Position numbers and translations under genes: made by a program. The notes below the pieces were generated by a model. That model did no database searches, was not told where the DNA came from, and saw only the letters and a list, made by a program, of their open reading frames with translations. Source: JAWPMT01 sp965242775 (GTDB lineage Bacteria; Bacteroidota; Bacteroidia; Cytophagales; Cyclobacteriaceae). From it: 64,000 nucleotides of DNA. The stretch spans positions 62,001 to 126,000 of the forward strand of contig CBDETI010000027.1 of NCBI GenBank assembly GCA_965242775.1. Direction: 5' to 3'. Below are positions 33,031-42,487 of the stretch, in pieces (the first letter of the stretch is position 1; every line of letters starts with the position of its first letter).

Positions 33031-34524
33031 GTGCTAAAAAAGCTGGTTGGCGATACCGCAATCTATGGGATAAGTAGTATCCTCGGCCGCACGCTTAACT
33101 ACCTGCTAGTCCCGTTATATACTTCTGTTTTTTTGCCAGGAGAATATGGCATTGTGACGGAGCTATATGCCTATGCCGCATTCCTCAACATCCTGCTCAC
33201 TTATGGCATGGAGACCGCTTTCTTCAGATTTGCATCCAAAGACAAAAACCAGTTAGCCCATTATTTTCATCTAGGTCAAACCTCGATCATTATCTCCACT
33301 TGTTTTTTTGGAGCGTTGCTTTACCTGGCAGCCGATCAGGTGGCCTTTTTGCTTGACTACCCCTCACAAACTCATCTGATTGAGTGGTTGGTGCTGATTT
33401 TATGTTTGGATGCACTGGTTGCGCTGCCGTTTGCGAAGCTTCGTTTGGCGGGGAAGGCCAAAACATTTGCAGCATTCAAGTTGACAAACATAAGTGTCAA
33501 CATGGCCTTGAATCTACTTTTTCTACTGGCCTTTCCTTTCCTTTTTTACAACGGGGGTCCTCTGGAGGGGACAGGCTTGGCCGCATATTACGACCCTCAA
33601 TTGGGAGTAGGGTATGTTTTTCTGAGTAATCTCATCGCCAATGCCTTGTATTTGGTTTTCTTTTTCAAAACCTGGTCGGGGTTCACATGGAAATTCAATA
33701 TCTCCCAATTGAAGCCGGTTTGGCATTATGCATGGCCGCTTCTCATTTTAGGATTCGCAGGGGTCACCAATGAAATGCTTTCTAGGTCCTTGCTGCGTTT
33801 CAGGTTACCGGAGGGTTTCTACGAAGGCTTGACCAACTTGGCTGCGCTGGGCATATTCGGGGCGGTTTACAAGCTTTCGATCTTTATGACTTTGGTCGTG
33901 CAAGCATTTAAGTATGCGTACGAGCCATTTTTTTTTAATCAATCCCAGACGGCCGATTCCAGGAAAGTGAATAGCGAGGTGATGAATGCCTTTATTCTGT
34001 TCATGTGTTTTGGTTGGCTGGCGCTTGTGTTGGTGCTTCCGGATTTGGCTCCAATTTTCCTTCGCAACCCGCTTTATCTGCAGGGTCTGCAAGCGGTGCC
34101 ATTGCTACTCGGAGGGGGAGTCTTTCTGGGTATATTTTATAGTTTATCTGTTTGGTATAAGCTCACAGATAACAATTGGCTAGGTGCAATGATTACTGCT
34201 GGTGGAGCGCTTCTCACTTTATTGTTGAACTGGACGCTCATCCCGATCTTTGGGTACATGGGGAGTGCCTGGGCGACATTACTCACCTATTTTCTCATGG
34301 CGGTAGTGAGCTACGCAATTGGTCAACGACATTATTTCATCCCCTACAAGCTTTCCAGGGCCATTACCTATTTGTCCTGTACAATTGGTATGGTCCTGTG
34401 TCTAAACTTTGTTCATTTTACAACACTCCTGAGATACGGGGTAGGGGTGGTTTTCTTGTTTTCACTTGCATTCGTGGCAGTTTGGATAGAAAAGCCTCGA
34501 GGATTCTCTAAGTTTGTAAGGTAA
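33031..34524 (+). CDS. Polysaccharide flippase (Wzx/MurJ-like, MOP superfamily)
   Basis: 497-aa integral membrane protein with about fourteen helices in the MOP/polysaccharide_synt pattern: the N terminus IYGISSILGRTLNYLLVPLY and the early PGEYGIVTELYAYAAFL are characteristic. These proteins flip undecaprenyl-linked oligosaccharides across the inner membrane. The start is GTG. As I know it, a flippase gene in front of the TPR protein and DUF4292 gene is a frequent order in Bacteroidota. Its glycan substrate is unknown. Confidence 0.88.
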   Translation: MLKKLVGDTAIYGISSILGRTLNYLLVPLYTSVFLPGEYGIVTELYAYAAFLNILLTYGMETAFFRFASKDKNQLAHYFHLGQTSIIISTCFFGALLYLAADQVAFLLDYPSQTHLIEWLVLILCLDALVALPFAKLRLAGKAKTFAAFKLTNISVNMALNLLFLLAFPFLFYNGGPLEGTGLAAYYDPQLGVGYVFLSNLIANALYLVFFFKTWSGFTWKFNISQLKPVWHYAWPLLILGFAGVTNEMLSRSLLRFRLPEGFYEGLTNLAALGIFGAVYKLSIFMTLVVQAFKYAYEPFFFNQSQTADSRKVNSEVMNAFILFMCFGWLALVLVLPDLAPIFLRNPLYLQGLQAVPLLLGGGVFLGIFYSLSVWYKLTDNNWLGAMITAGGALLTLLLNWTLIPIFGYMGSAWATLLTYFLMAVVSYAIGQRHYFIPYKLSRAITYLSCTIGMVLCLNFVHFTTLLRYGVGVVFLFSLAFVAVWIEKPRGFSKFVR

Positions 34525-34599
34525 ATTCCCGATCAAAACGGTCAACTTATATCTGTATAACGACGTTACTGTTTTAAATCTCATCTACCCACGCAGGGC

Positions 34600-36321
34600 A
34601 TGATTAAGAAACTAGTACTTACAAGTCTGCTGTTTTTAGTGATAGCGTCCATCGCCTTTTCTCAAAAAGGCCGAAGGAAGTCCAGGTCACTCCGGGATAG
34701 AACCGAGAATGTTTCGCTTAAGGCAGAGACCGCTATGATCGAAGCGGAGAAGCAGTTGATACTGGAAAATTACACCAAGGCATATGATCTTTTTCTGGTT
34801 GCTCAGGAGTTAGATCCTAGCAACGCCGCCGTTAAATTTAAACTGGCTGAGGTGCTGATGAAAAATGGCGCCCCCGAAAAAGCCTTGCCCTATGCCAAGG
34901 AGGCACGGGAAATGGATCCGGACAACAAGTTTTACTATATCCTGAATGCGGAGGTAGCACAAGGCCTGGGACGACTGGAGGAGGCCGCAGAGATCTACGA
35001 AGAAATGATCGGACGCATCCCGGGAACTGAGCAGTACCTATTTGACCTGGCCCTGCTTTACCAGTACCTCAATCGATTTGACGAGGCATTGAAAGCCTAT
35101 GATCGTGCCGAGGCATTTTTTGGGGTCAATGAAACTGTGCTGCTTGAAAAACAAAAAATCTATTTGAAGCAAGGGGACCTTGAAGCCCTTATGAAGGCGT
35201 GGGACGGCCTCATTGCGAGTAACCCCTCCGAAGTGCGGTATGTCCTGAAGCTGGCCGAAATCTTGATCAGCAACGAAAAACTCGAGGAAGCGCGGACCCG
35301 GCTTTTGGCATATAAAGAGCGCGAACCGGACTCTCCACAGACGGATTTATTTCTTGCCGAAATTGAGCGAAAAAAAGGCAATTATTCCGGAGCGCTGGAA
35401 TTACTCGAAGCACCCGTCCTCAGTGCCGATGTAACTGTCCCAGAAAAACTCAAATTATTGAGCAGTTTTCTGAGTCTGTTGGAAGAAGAAGGTGTTCGGG
35501 AAAAATTGACCGAGCTAACAGCTATGCTCACGGAACAACACCCAGACAAATATCAGACGCTGGCCTTCGCTGGGGATGTCCTCTATCAGATTGGCGAAAA
35601 ACAAGCAGCAGTCAACAATTACCTGGAGGCCATCCGTCTTAGCCCTGGCAATTTTTCCGTTTGGCAAAATACCATCAACCTCGAATTTCAGATGGCGCAA
35701 TATGATAGCGTGATCGTACACTCCGAAAAAGCACTGGAGTACTTTCCGAATCAGGCCATTTTTTACTTCTTCAGTGGTGTTGGATATTACGTGAAAAACG
35801 ATTACCGTAAGTCAGTACAGGCACTTGAGACAGGGAAAAAATACACATCAGACCCCTCACTGCTCAGTGAATTCTGTGGTCAGCTAGGTGATGCATACAA
35901 CGGGCTGGGAAACAATGTCGAATCAGACAAGGCCTACGAGCAGGCACTTGCTCAGAACCCCAACAATGATCATGTGCTCAACAATTACAGCTATTTCCTA
36001 AGTCTACGCGAAGAAAAAATGGAGCAGGCACGTACCATGGCGGCACAATTAACAAGAAAACATCCCGACAATCCCACCTACCTGGATACCTATGGTTGGG
36101 TCCTCTATGTTTCAGGCGACTTCAAAGAAGCCAAAAAATATTTGAGAAAAGCTGTGGAACTCAATCAAGAAGATGGTACCATTCTGGAGCATTATGGCGA
36201 TGTATTATTCCGTCTGGGAGATGTAGAAGAGGCTGTTACCTACTGGGAGATGGCCGCCACTACCGACGAAGCCTCCGAGAATATTGAACAGAAAATCCGA
36301 GAACGAAAAATTTATGAATAA
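34600..36321 (+). CDS. Exported tetratricopeptide-repeat protein
   Basis: 573-aa protein with a signal peptide (about 1-21, ending in IAFSQ), a basic stretch (KGRRKSRSLRDR) and at least twelve TPR-like helical pairs covering residues 45-565, for example NAAVKFKLAEVLMKNGAPEKAL and QAIFYFFSGVGYYVKNDY-type units. It is presumably a periplasmic or outer-membrane-associated scaffold. The gene stop overlaps the start of the DUF4292 lipoprotein by eight bases, and an EnvC-like protein follows, so a role in envelope assembly is likely by context only. Confidence 0.85.
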   Translation: MIKKLVLTSLLFLVIASIAFSQKGRRKSRSLRDRTENVSLKAETAMIEAEKQLILENYTKAYDLFLVAQELDPSNAAVKFKLAEVLMKNGAPEKALPYAKEAREMDPDNKFYYILNAEVAQGLGRLEEAAEIYEEMIGRIPGTEQYLFDLALLYQYLNRFDEALKAYDRAEAFFGVNETVLLEKQKIYLKQGDLEALMKAWDGLIASNPSEVRYVLKLAEILISNEKLEEARTRLLAYKEREPDSPQTDLFLAEIERKKGNYSGALELLEAPVLSADVTVPEKLKLLSSFLSLLEEEGVREKLTELTAMLTEQHPDKYQTLAFAGDVLYQIGEKQAAVNNYLEAIRLSPGNFSVWQNTINLEFQMAQYDSVIVHSEKALEYFPNQAIFYFFSGVGYYVKNDYRKSVQALETGKKYTSDPSLLSEFCGQLGDAYNGLGNNVESDKAYEQALAQNPNNDHVLNNYSYFLSLREEKMEQARTMAAQLTRKHPDNPTYLDTYGWVLYVSGDFKEAKKYLRKAVELNQEDGTILEHYGDVLFRLGDVEEAVTYWEMAATTDEASENIEQKIRERKIYE

Positions 36322-37042
36322 GGCCTCCTTGGCGTTGGTCCTTGTGGCTTTCCTGGTAAGTTCCTGTAAGAAGGATCTTGTCGGTTTCAGCAAGGACTTG
36401 ACGGTTGATAATTTTGGGTTTGAGTACTTTGCTGCGCGTGCCAGGGTGAGTTACAGCGACGGTAATCAAAATATCAATGCCATTGCTAACATCCGGATGA
36501 AAAAAGATAGCGTCATTTGGCTGTCGGTTTCGAAGTTGGGTGTTGAGGGTGCGAGGATGCTCGTCCGGCGAGATTCAATTTTTGTACTTGACCGACTGAA
36601 AAAACGATATAGTGCCAGGAGCTTGCAGCAACTGAGCAATCAACTTCGTTTCGATGTTGATTATCACCTCATCGAATCAGTAGTCTTGGGGAACTTAATC
36701 TTTCCCTATGAGCAAGAAGACTTATACAACGAGGGCGGTTATGTCCAATACCTTCAGGAAATTGAAAAGTTTGCAGTCAGCAACTTTATCGGTACCCGCA
36801 CCCGTAAACTGGAAAAGCTAATCGTTGAGGATACTTCTACGAAAAATACCATTTCCGTAAATTACGGAGACTTTCAGGAAATAGAGAGTGAGATCTTCCC
36901 GTTCAATATTGCAGCCCTAGTAAAGTATGCTCAGGAGTCTAAAGACGACATCAACATCACGATCGGTTTCAGCCGGGCAGAAGTGCGGCACGAACCGCTC
37001 CGTTTCCCATTTGGAGCGCCTGCCAAGTATACGCGCATCTAG
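36314..37042 (+). CDS. DUF4292-family lipoprotein
   Basis: 242-aa predicted lipoprotein: signal MNKASLALVLVAFLVSSC with the lipidated Cys at residue 18. The rest is beta-rich with conserved WLSVSKLGVEGARMLVRRDS and TISVNYGDFQEI segments of DUF4292, a Bacteroidota family with a LolB/LolA-like look. The start at 36314 places the signal at the N terminus; an in-frame upstream start lies inside the TPR gene. Function unknown; lipoprotein or lipid handling in the outer membrane is a reasonable guess from fold resemblance. Confidence 0.82.
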   Translation: MNKASLALVLVAFLVSSCKKDLVGFSKDLTVDNFGFEYFAARARVSYSDGNQNINAIANIRMKKDSVIWLSVSKLGVEGARMLVRRDSIFVLDRLKKRYSARSLQQLSNQLRFDVDYHLIESVVLGNLIFPYEQEDLYNEGGYVQYLQEIEKFAVSNFIGTRTRKLEKLIVEDTSTKNTISVNYGDFQEIESEIFPFNIAALVKYAQESKDDINITIGFSRAEVRHEPLRFPFGAPAKYTRI

Positions 37043-38222
37043 CTGGACCCTCAAAGGGCTTTTCTTACTGGCGATACTATTATGCCACCAGGTAGCCTTT
37101 GGGCAAAAAACCAAGACGCAACTCGAACAGGAGAAAAAGGAAAACCTTCGAAAAATTGCGGAGGCAGAAAAAATCCTAACCGAGACACAGTCCGAACGAA
37201 AAGTCACAATCGGGCAATTGCAGGCCATAGACCAGCAAATAAAGGCCCGGCAAGCATTGATCAGCGGCTTGACACTTGAGATTGGTTTGCTTGAAACCGA
37301 AATCAAAGACTTGAGCATTGTGGTCGGCGCCCTACAGAAAGACCTCAAGGATCTCAAAGAAGAGTATGCAGCAATGATTTTTGCGAGCTACAAGGCCAAT
37401 AGCGGCTTTACCATTCTGACTTTCCTTTTCTCGGCAAGCACTTTTAACCAACTATTCATGCGCCTGCAATACCTAGAACAATATTCGGAAGCACGGAAGT
37501 TGCAAGCTCAGCAAATTACAGTAGTGACAGAAGAGTTAGGCAAGCAGCGGCAGGATCTAGAGATCAAAAATGATGAGCAAAAGGGGCTACTGAACCTGCA
37601 AGTGCGTGAAAATAAAAAACTGGTGAACCTGAAAAACCAGAAAACCGGACTTGTGAAAGCACTCACCAAACGTGAGAAACAGTTGCGGGGAGAGGTGGCC
37701 ACCCGCAAAAAGGCCATCGACAAACTGGATGAAACGATCGCAGCCTTGGTTCGGCGTGAAATAGAAATTGCCGAAGGAGCGTCTGCTATCGTGGTAGCCG
37801 ATAACGAGGAAATTACCACGTCCTTTGAGGAGCAGAAAAATCGACTTATTTGGCCTGTCGAATCCGGCTTTATTTCCAAAAAATTTGGCACCCAACCTCA
37901 TCCTGTCCTTAAAAGGATCAAAACAGAGAACAACGGTGTGGATATCCAAACTAACGGGAATGAGAAGGTAAAGTCCGTTTATGCCGGAGAAGTTAAGATG
38001 GTCGGCTATTTGCAGGGGATGAACAACTTTGTAATGATCAAGCATGGCAATTACTTTACAGTCTATTCTCGATTGAAGAATGTGACGGTTAGCAAAGGGC
38101 AGCAAGTGAGCGTAGCATCCGAGCTTGGTGAGGTATTCACTGATGCCAATGGTATATCCGAGGTTCATTTCGAGGTATGGCGCAATACCGAGAAACTGGA
38201 CCCGGAGAAGTGGCTTCAGTAA
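37011..38222 (+). CDS. EnvC-like murein hydrolase activator (coiled coil + degenerate LytM)
   Basis: 403-aa exported protein. TTG at 37011 was chosen as start because it puts a clear signal peptide (hydrophobic LKGLFLLAILLCHQVAFGQ) near the N terminus; the gene then overlaps the DUF4292 gene by 32 bases. Residues 35-265 are a long coiled coil (KTQLEQEKKENLRKIAEAEK and onward), and 290-403 form an M23/LytM domain. In that domain the zinc ligands are lost: the usual HxxxD is NGVD and the HxH is VHF, as in E. coli EnvC, which activates amidases rather than cutting peptidoglycan itself. Expected role: cell separation. Followed by tatA, whose Tat pathway exports amidases in some bacteria. Confidence 0.85.
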   Translation: MERLPSIRASSWTLKGLFLLAILLCHQVAFGQKTKTQLEQEKKENLRKIAEAEKILTETQSERKVTIGQLQAIDQQIKARQALISGLTLEIGLLETEIKDLSIVVGALQKDLKDLKEEYAAMIFASYKANSGFTILTFLFSASTFNQLFMRLQYLEQYSEARKLQAQQITVVTEELGKQRQDLEIKNDEQKGLLNLQVRENKKLVNLKNQKTGLVKALTKREKQLRGEVATRKKAIDKLDETIAALVRREIEIAEGASAIVVADNEEITTSFEEQKNRLIWPVESGFISKKFGTQPHPVLKRIKTENNGVDIQTNGNEKVKSVYAGEVKMVGYLQGMNNFVMIKHGNYFTVYSRLKNVTVSKGQQVSVASELGEVFTDANGISEVHFEVWRNTEKLDPEKWLQ

Positions 38223-38262
38223 TGAATTTGACGATCGGCACCTCCTTTGGTTGATTAATATC

Positions 38263-38270
38263 TATCTTTG
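38263..38270 (+). promoter_or_regulatory. Bacteroidota-type -7 promoter box before tatA
   Basis: TATCTTTG matches the TAnnTTTG -7 consensus of Bacteroidota primary sigma factor exactly, 20 bases before the ATG at 38290. No good TTG -33 box lies at the normal spacing, so the promoter call is moderate. Confidence 0.5.
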
Positions 38271-38289
38271 AAACAGAACTTTGAAAATT

Positions 38290-38505
38290 ATGGAAACTGT
38301 ATTGGCAATAGCATTTCCGGGAGGTTGGGAATTGGTAGTAATAGCCTTGGTCGTGGTGATATTTTTCGGTGCCAAAAAAATACCCGAAATCGCCAGAGGC
38401 TTTGGCAAAGGCATTAGAGAATTCAAAGACGCCACCAAGGAGATTAAAAACGAAATCGAAGAAGGTGCGAAAGAAGCACCGAAAAACGAGTCCACGCAAT
38501 CTTAA
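38290..38505 (+). CDS. tatA: Twin-arginine translocase subunit TatA
   Basis: 71-aa Tat pore-forming subunit: one transmembrane helix (about 10-27, WELVVIALVVVIFFG), then the amphipathic hinge KKIPEIARGFGKGIREFK typical of TatA/TatE, and a charged acidic tail. It lets folded proteins cross the inner membrane. ATG at 38290 preferred over a TTG nine bases upstream. tatC is not in the window. Confidence 0.92.
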   Translation: METVLAIAFPGGWELVVIALVVVIFFGAKKIPEIARGFGKGIREFKDATKEIKNEIEEGAKEAPKNESTQS

Positions 38506-38541
38506 GTTGAGGTCCGGTCGGGCCAGTAATTCATTTTTTTT

Positions 38542-39983
38542 GTGGTAAAGAGCTATATCATTCTCAGTGATATCCAGGCAGACCTACGTTCGGGCAAGGT
38601 CACCTTGGTCAACCTGGTAGCGCATTATCTGGGTAACATCGCCAGGCATAACGCCGACCACAACGTTTTTTCTGGAGGTATTTGAGGAAGAAGCCCTGAA
38701 TGCCGCCAGGAAGATCGACAGGAAAATAGCAAAAGGTGAGGCAGGCAGGCTGGCCGGATTAATAGTAGGGATCAAGGACGTAATTTGTTTCCAAGGTCAC
38801 AAACTGACATCCGGAAGTCAGATACTGAAGGGGTTTGAATCTCAGTTTTCCGCTACCTGTGTCCAACGACTTTTGGAAGAAGACGCTATTATTATTGGAC
38901 GCCAAAACTGTGATGAGTTTGCAATGGGCTCCTCAAATGAAAATTCATCTTATGGTCCGGTGCGGAACGGGATTGACCCAAGTCGAGTGCCAGGAGGGTC
39001 TTCCGGGGGTTCCGCTGTAGCCGTACAGATGGACATGTGCCAGGTGTCTCTTGGGTCGGATACGGGAGGCTCGGTACGCCAACCAGCCGCTTTTTGTGGC
39101 ATTTATGGATTGAAACCTACCTACTCCAGGATTTCTCGACATGGATTAACTGCTTATGCCAGCTCCTTTGATACCATTGGGATTCTTTCGAAAAGCGTAG
39201 AAGACGCGGCAACGGTCCTCGAGGTAGTAGCTGGCCCTGATGACTATGACAGTACCGTTTCAAGCAGCGTGGTTCCTACATTCTCGGATCTTCGGCAAGA
39301 TGAGCGTAAACGGGTAGGGTTTATAAAAGAAATTGTCTCGTCTCCCCACCTGGACCCTGAGATAAGGGCAGCCTTTGACCGGGCACTGGCAAGCCTGGAA
39401 AATTCCGGATATGAATTGGTCCCCTTGGATTTTGATTTGCTGGATTATGTGTTGCCAACCTATTATATATTGACTACCGCCGAGGCAAGTTCAAATCTGT
39501 CCCGATTTGATGGCATGCGATATGGCTACAGAAGTGATAAAGGCACAGACCTGGAGACCACCTACAAAAAGTCGCGAAGTGAAGGATTCGGGGAGGAAGT
39601 GATCAGACGAATTCTCCTGGGGACATTTGTGCTTTCTGCGAGCTACTACGATGCTTTTTTTTACAAAGGCTCAAAAAGCGCGCGAAATGATTCGGCAAAG
39701 TACCGTGGCTATGTTCGACCAATGTGACTTTGTTGCATCCCCAACGACGCCCACTCCACCATTTAGGTTAGACGAACACACGAAGGATCCGTTGGAGATG
39801 TACCTGGCGGATCTTTATACGGTGCAAGCTTCTCTTGCTGGCTTCCCAGCCATTTCCATCCCACTGGAGCCTTTGAAGAATAACCTGCCAGTGGGTTTAC
39901 AAGTAATGGCCCCCGCTTTTGAAGAACAAAGTCTACTTTCCTTTGCAAAAGAGCTAGGTCAGTTTAAATTAGAAACAGCCTGA
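38542..39983 (+). pseudogene. gatA: Asp/Glu-tRNA amidotransferase subunit A, broken by two +1 shifts in poly-T runs
   Basis: Subunit A of the transamidase that turns Glu-tRNA(Gln) or Asp-tRNA(Asn) into the amidated form. The homology is continuous but in three frame segments. GTG at 38542 encodes VVKSYIILSDIQADLRSG; the frame breaks at a run of six T (38666-38671) where five would keep frame. The middle part (38672 on) has the amidase core with GIKDVICFQGHK, SNENSSYGPVRN, the Ser-rich VPGGSSGGSAVAV and SLGSDTGGSVRQPAAF. A second extra T sits in a run of eight (39655-39662) before the last segment (KAQKAREMIRQ, SPTTPTPPF, PVGLQVMAP). Corrected length would be 479 aa, normal for the family. All catalytic residues are present, so sequencing error is more likely than true decay. 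gatC is at 57094. Confidence 0.9.
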
Positions 39984-39989
39984 GAATCC

Positions 39990-41348
39990 ATGAGACATTT
40001 TTCGAAGCTTTCTCTTTTCTTAATTTTTAGCATTTTGGGGACAGTATCCGTCGCACAGGAAATCGAATATGATTATGTGCCAGATGTTTCCTACGACGAA
40101 ATGGCTGATCGCATGTCATGTTTGGCCGCCCAACTTGATGTACCGCTGGAGTTCAACCAACGGGTAAAAGATTTTGTCGACTATTTCACCATTAAGGACC
40201 GTGACTATACCCGGCAAATTCTAGCCAAAAAAGATCTCTACTTCGACATCTTCGAGCCTGTGTTAGAAAAATACGACCTACCCGATGGATTGAAGTACCT
40301 TGCCATTGTTGAGTCAGGTCTCAGGCCCAACGCCATTTCCAGGGCCAGCGCAGTAGGGCTATGGCAATTCATTTCTTCTACCGGAAAGATCTACGGGTTG
40401 AAAAGTAATTGGTATGTAGATGACAGGATGGATCCCTATCTCGCAACTGACGCAGCCTGCCGGCACCTACGTGATCTTTACAGAATGTTTAATGATTGGG
40501 AGCTGGCACTTGCAGCATATAACAGTGGCCCTGGTAATGTGAGAAGAGCGATCCGGCGTAGTGGCTACAAAAAGAAGTTTTGGGAGATTTATAGATACCT
40601 CCCCCGTGAAACCAGATCGTATGTGCCGCAGTACACGGCCATCATCTATTCCTTGAACTATGCAGCCGAACACAACCTACTGCCTGACAACATTGAATAT
40701 GCCATGGATTTTGACACCATCCACGTGAGTCAGTATTTTCATGTGGAGACATTTGCCAATCAGATCAACTTATGTGTCGATGAACTTTTAGAACTAAATC
40801 CGCAAATCAAACGAGGGGCCTTGCCTGAAGGTACCCGCAAGCATGCGCTTCGTGTACCAGCTGACCTGAAAAAGGAAATAGTTGCCAATCGGTCGATCCT
40901 GTACGATACTGCGAGAAAAGTGGGCAAAAAGGAACTGGAATACCTGGCACGCAATGAGCCGGGTAGTACCTATGGGCGACAAAAACAGATTTACCGGGTG
41001 AGAAGTGGAGATGTATTGGGGATTATCGCCAGACGATATCATGTGCGTATTAGCGACATCAAGAAATGGAATAACCTGAGATCCAACCTGATACGAGTCG
41101 GTCAAAGGCTGAATATATGGGTTTTGCCCACCTACAACAGCAAGACTAAAAGCCTTTACAAAGTGACTGCCAGAGCGTCCAATCAACCAGATTTCACAGG
41201 GAAAGAGGTTTATACCGTGGAACATGGTGATACATTGTGGGGAATTAGCAAAAAGACCAATTTGAGTATTGCCAAACTCAAACAACTGAACAACCTCAAT
41301 AACAACAACATTCGGGTGGGCCAATCGCTCATCATAGGGGGCGATTAG
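39990..41348 (+). CDS. Lytic transglycosylase with two LysM domains (MltD-like)
   Basis: 452-aa exported peptidoglycan-cleaving enzyme that forms 1,6-anhydro-muropeptides. A signal peptide ends near VSVAQE (about residue 22). The SLT domain (about 95-230) has catalytic Glu108 in LAIVESGLRP, then SAVGLWQFISSTGKIYGL and AYNSGPGNVRRA. Two LysM modules for glycan binding lie at about 335-380 (YRVRSGDVLGIIARRYHV) and 405-450 (YTVEHGDTLWGISKKTN). It begins seven bases after the gatA stop. Likely involved in wall turnover together with the EnvC-like protein upstream. Confidence 0.94.
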   Translation: MRHFSKLSLFLIFSILGTVSVAQEIEYDYVPDVSYDEMADRMSCLAAQLDVPLEFNQRVKDFVDYFTIKDRDYTRQILAKKDLYFDIFEPVLEKYDLPDGLKYLAIVESGLRPNAISRASAVGLWQFISSTGKIYGLKSNWYVDDRMDPYLATDAACRHLRDLYRMFNDWELALAAYNSGPGNVRRAIRRSGYKKKFWEIYRYLPRETRSYVPQYTAIIYSLNYAAEHNLLPDNIEYAMDFDTIHVSQYFHVETFANQINLCVDELLELNPQIKRGALPEGTRKHALRVPADLKKEIVANRSILYDTARKVGKKELEYLARNEPGSTYGRQKQIYRVRSGDVLGIIARRYHVRISDIKKWNNLRSNLIRVGQRLNIWVLPTYNSKTKSLYKVTARASNQPDFTGKEVYTVEHGDTLWGISKKTNLSIAKLKQLNNLNNNNIRVGQSLIIGGD

Positions 41349-41373
41349 TTCCTCACAAGGTGCTATAAATTGG

Positions 41374-41381
41374 TACTTTTG
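41374..41381 (+). promoter_or_regulatory. -7 promoter box before the DUF4837 gene
   Basis: TACTTTTG fits TAnnTTTG exactly and lies 18 bases before the ATG of the DUF4837 lipoprotein gene. No convincing -33 TTG at standard spacing. Confidence 0.45.
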
Positions 41382-41398
41382 CTTTCAAAATTTTTATT

Positions 41399-42460
41399 AT
41401 GAAGAAGCTGATCCTCGCCGGATTTATATTGCCTTTTTTGTTGAGTTCGTGTGGAGAAACCGGAAAGCAAATCAAGAAAGACCTTTTGCCAACAGCCGGA
41501 GGGGATTATGACCAGATCATTTTAGTAATGGATTCCACCCAGTGGAAAGGAAAACTGGGTTCCGAGCTGAAATCCACATTTAGGGCACCGGTGCGGGGAC
41601 TTCCCCAGGATGAATCGGCTTTTATCCTCTCTCGTGTAAACCCAAGACAGTTCAATAGCGTGCTGAAAACCGCGGTGAACCTGGTTTTCGTTATGACACT
41701 TGACAGCCGAACCAGGGAAAGCGAAAATGTCCGAAGGTATTTTACGAACCAATCCCTGAAGAAAATACAAGCCGACAGCAGCCTCTGGATGACCATTCGG
41801 CAAGATGAGTTTGCTAAAGGTCAGGTAGCGCTATACTTATTTGGTCAGGACGAAGAGTCACTTGCACGAAAGCTGAGTGAAAACAAGAAACGATTAACGG
41901 ATTTCTTCGAATCTCTGGCTCAAAAAAGAATTAAGTCCAAAATTCTTGGCAAGCGAGAAATAGAAATTGAAAAGGCAATCGCCGAGCGCCAGGATATACA
42001 ACTCCAGGTACCTTATGGATGGGAGGTCTCCAAGAACCTGCCCAATTTCACCTGGTTGAGGTTTTTGGAAGCTGACAAAGAACAAAATCTTTTCATTTAT
42101 CAGGAGCCCTATCGGGATGTCAAAATATTTGATAACATTCCTTCATTTCGCGATAAGATCACTGAGACTTTTCTAAGAGATGCGGAAAAACCAGAGATTT
42201 TTATAACCAGACAGCACATCATACCAGTATTTGAGGACCGGGTCACTTTCGATGGAAAATTTTCGGTAAAAGCCAGGGGCCTGTGGAAAATCAGCGATAA
42301 TTCCGGCGGGGGACCATTCGTGAGCTACAGCTTGGTTGACGAGCAAAAACAAAAGGTCTATTACATAGAAGGATATGTGTATGCTCCGGGAACAAAGAAA
42401 AAGAACTTTGTCCGGGAACTTGACGCCATCCTATCCACCTTCAAGACAGACGCTCCCTAG
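41399..42460 (+). CDS. DUF4837-family lipoprotein
   Basis: 353-aa predicted lipoprotein with signal MKKLILAGFILPFLLSSC and lipidated Cys18. The remainder matches the Bacteroidota family DUF4837 (segments GGDYDQIILVMDSTQWKG, RNVRRYF-like middle part, VPYGWEVSKNLPNFTWLR, FVSYSLVDEQKQKVYYIEG). No enzymatic motif is visible and the function is unknown. It stands between the LysM transglycosylase and maeB, an order I believe is frequent in this phylum. Confidence 0.85.
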   Translation: MKKLILAGFILPFLLSSCGETGKQIKKDLLPTAGGDYDQIILVMDSTQWKGKLGSELKSTFRAPVRGLPQDESAFILSRVNPRQFNSVLKTAVNLVFVMTLDSRTRESENVRRYFTNQSLKKIQADSSLWMTIRQDEFAKGQVALYLFGQDEESLARKLSENKKRLTDFFESLAQKRIKSKILGKREIEIEKAIAERQDIQLQVPYGWEVSKNLPNFTWLRFLEADKEQNLFIYQEPYRDVKIFDNIPSFRDKITETFLRDAEKPEIFITRQHIIPVFEDRVTFDGKFSVKARGLWKISDNSGGGPFVSYSLVDEQKQKVYYIEGYVYAPGTKKKNFVRELDAILSTFKTDAP

Positions 42461-42487
42461 GCGCCCCTTATCTCCAACAAAATCGTT

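Noticed and set aside
37508..37891. Long minus-strand frame under the EnvC-like coiled coil
   Set aside because: Serine/phenylalanine-rich translation is what antisense of a Glu/Lys/Gln-rich coiled coil gives; no homology seen.
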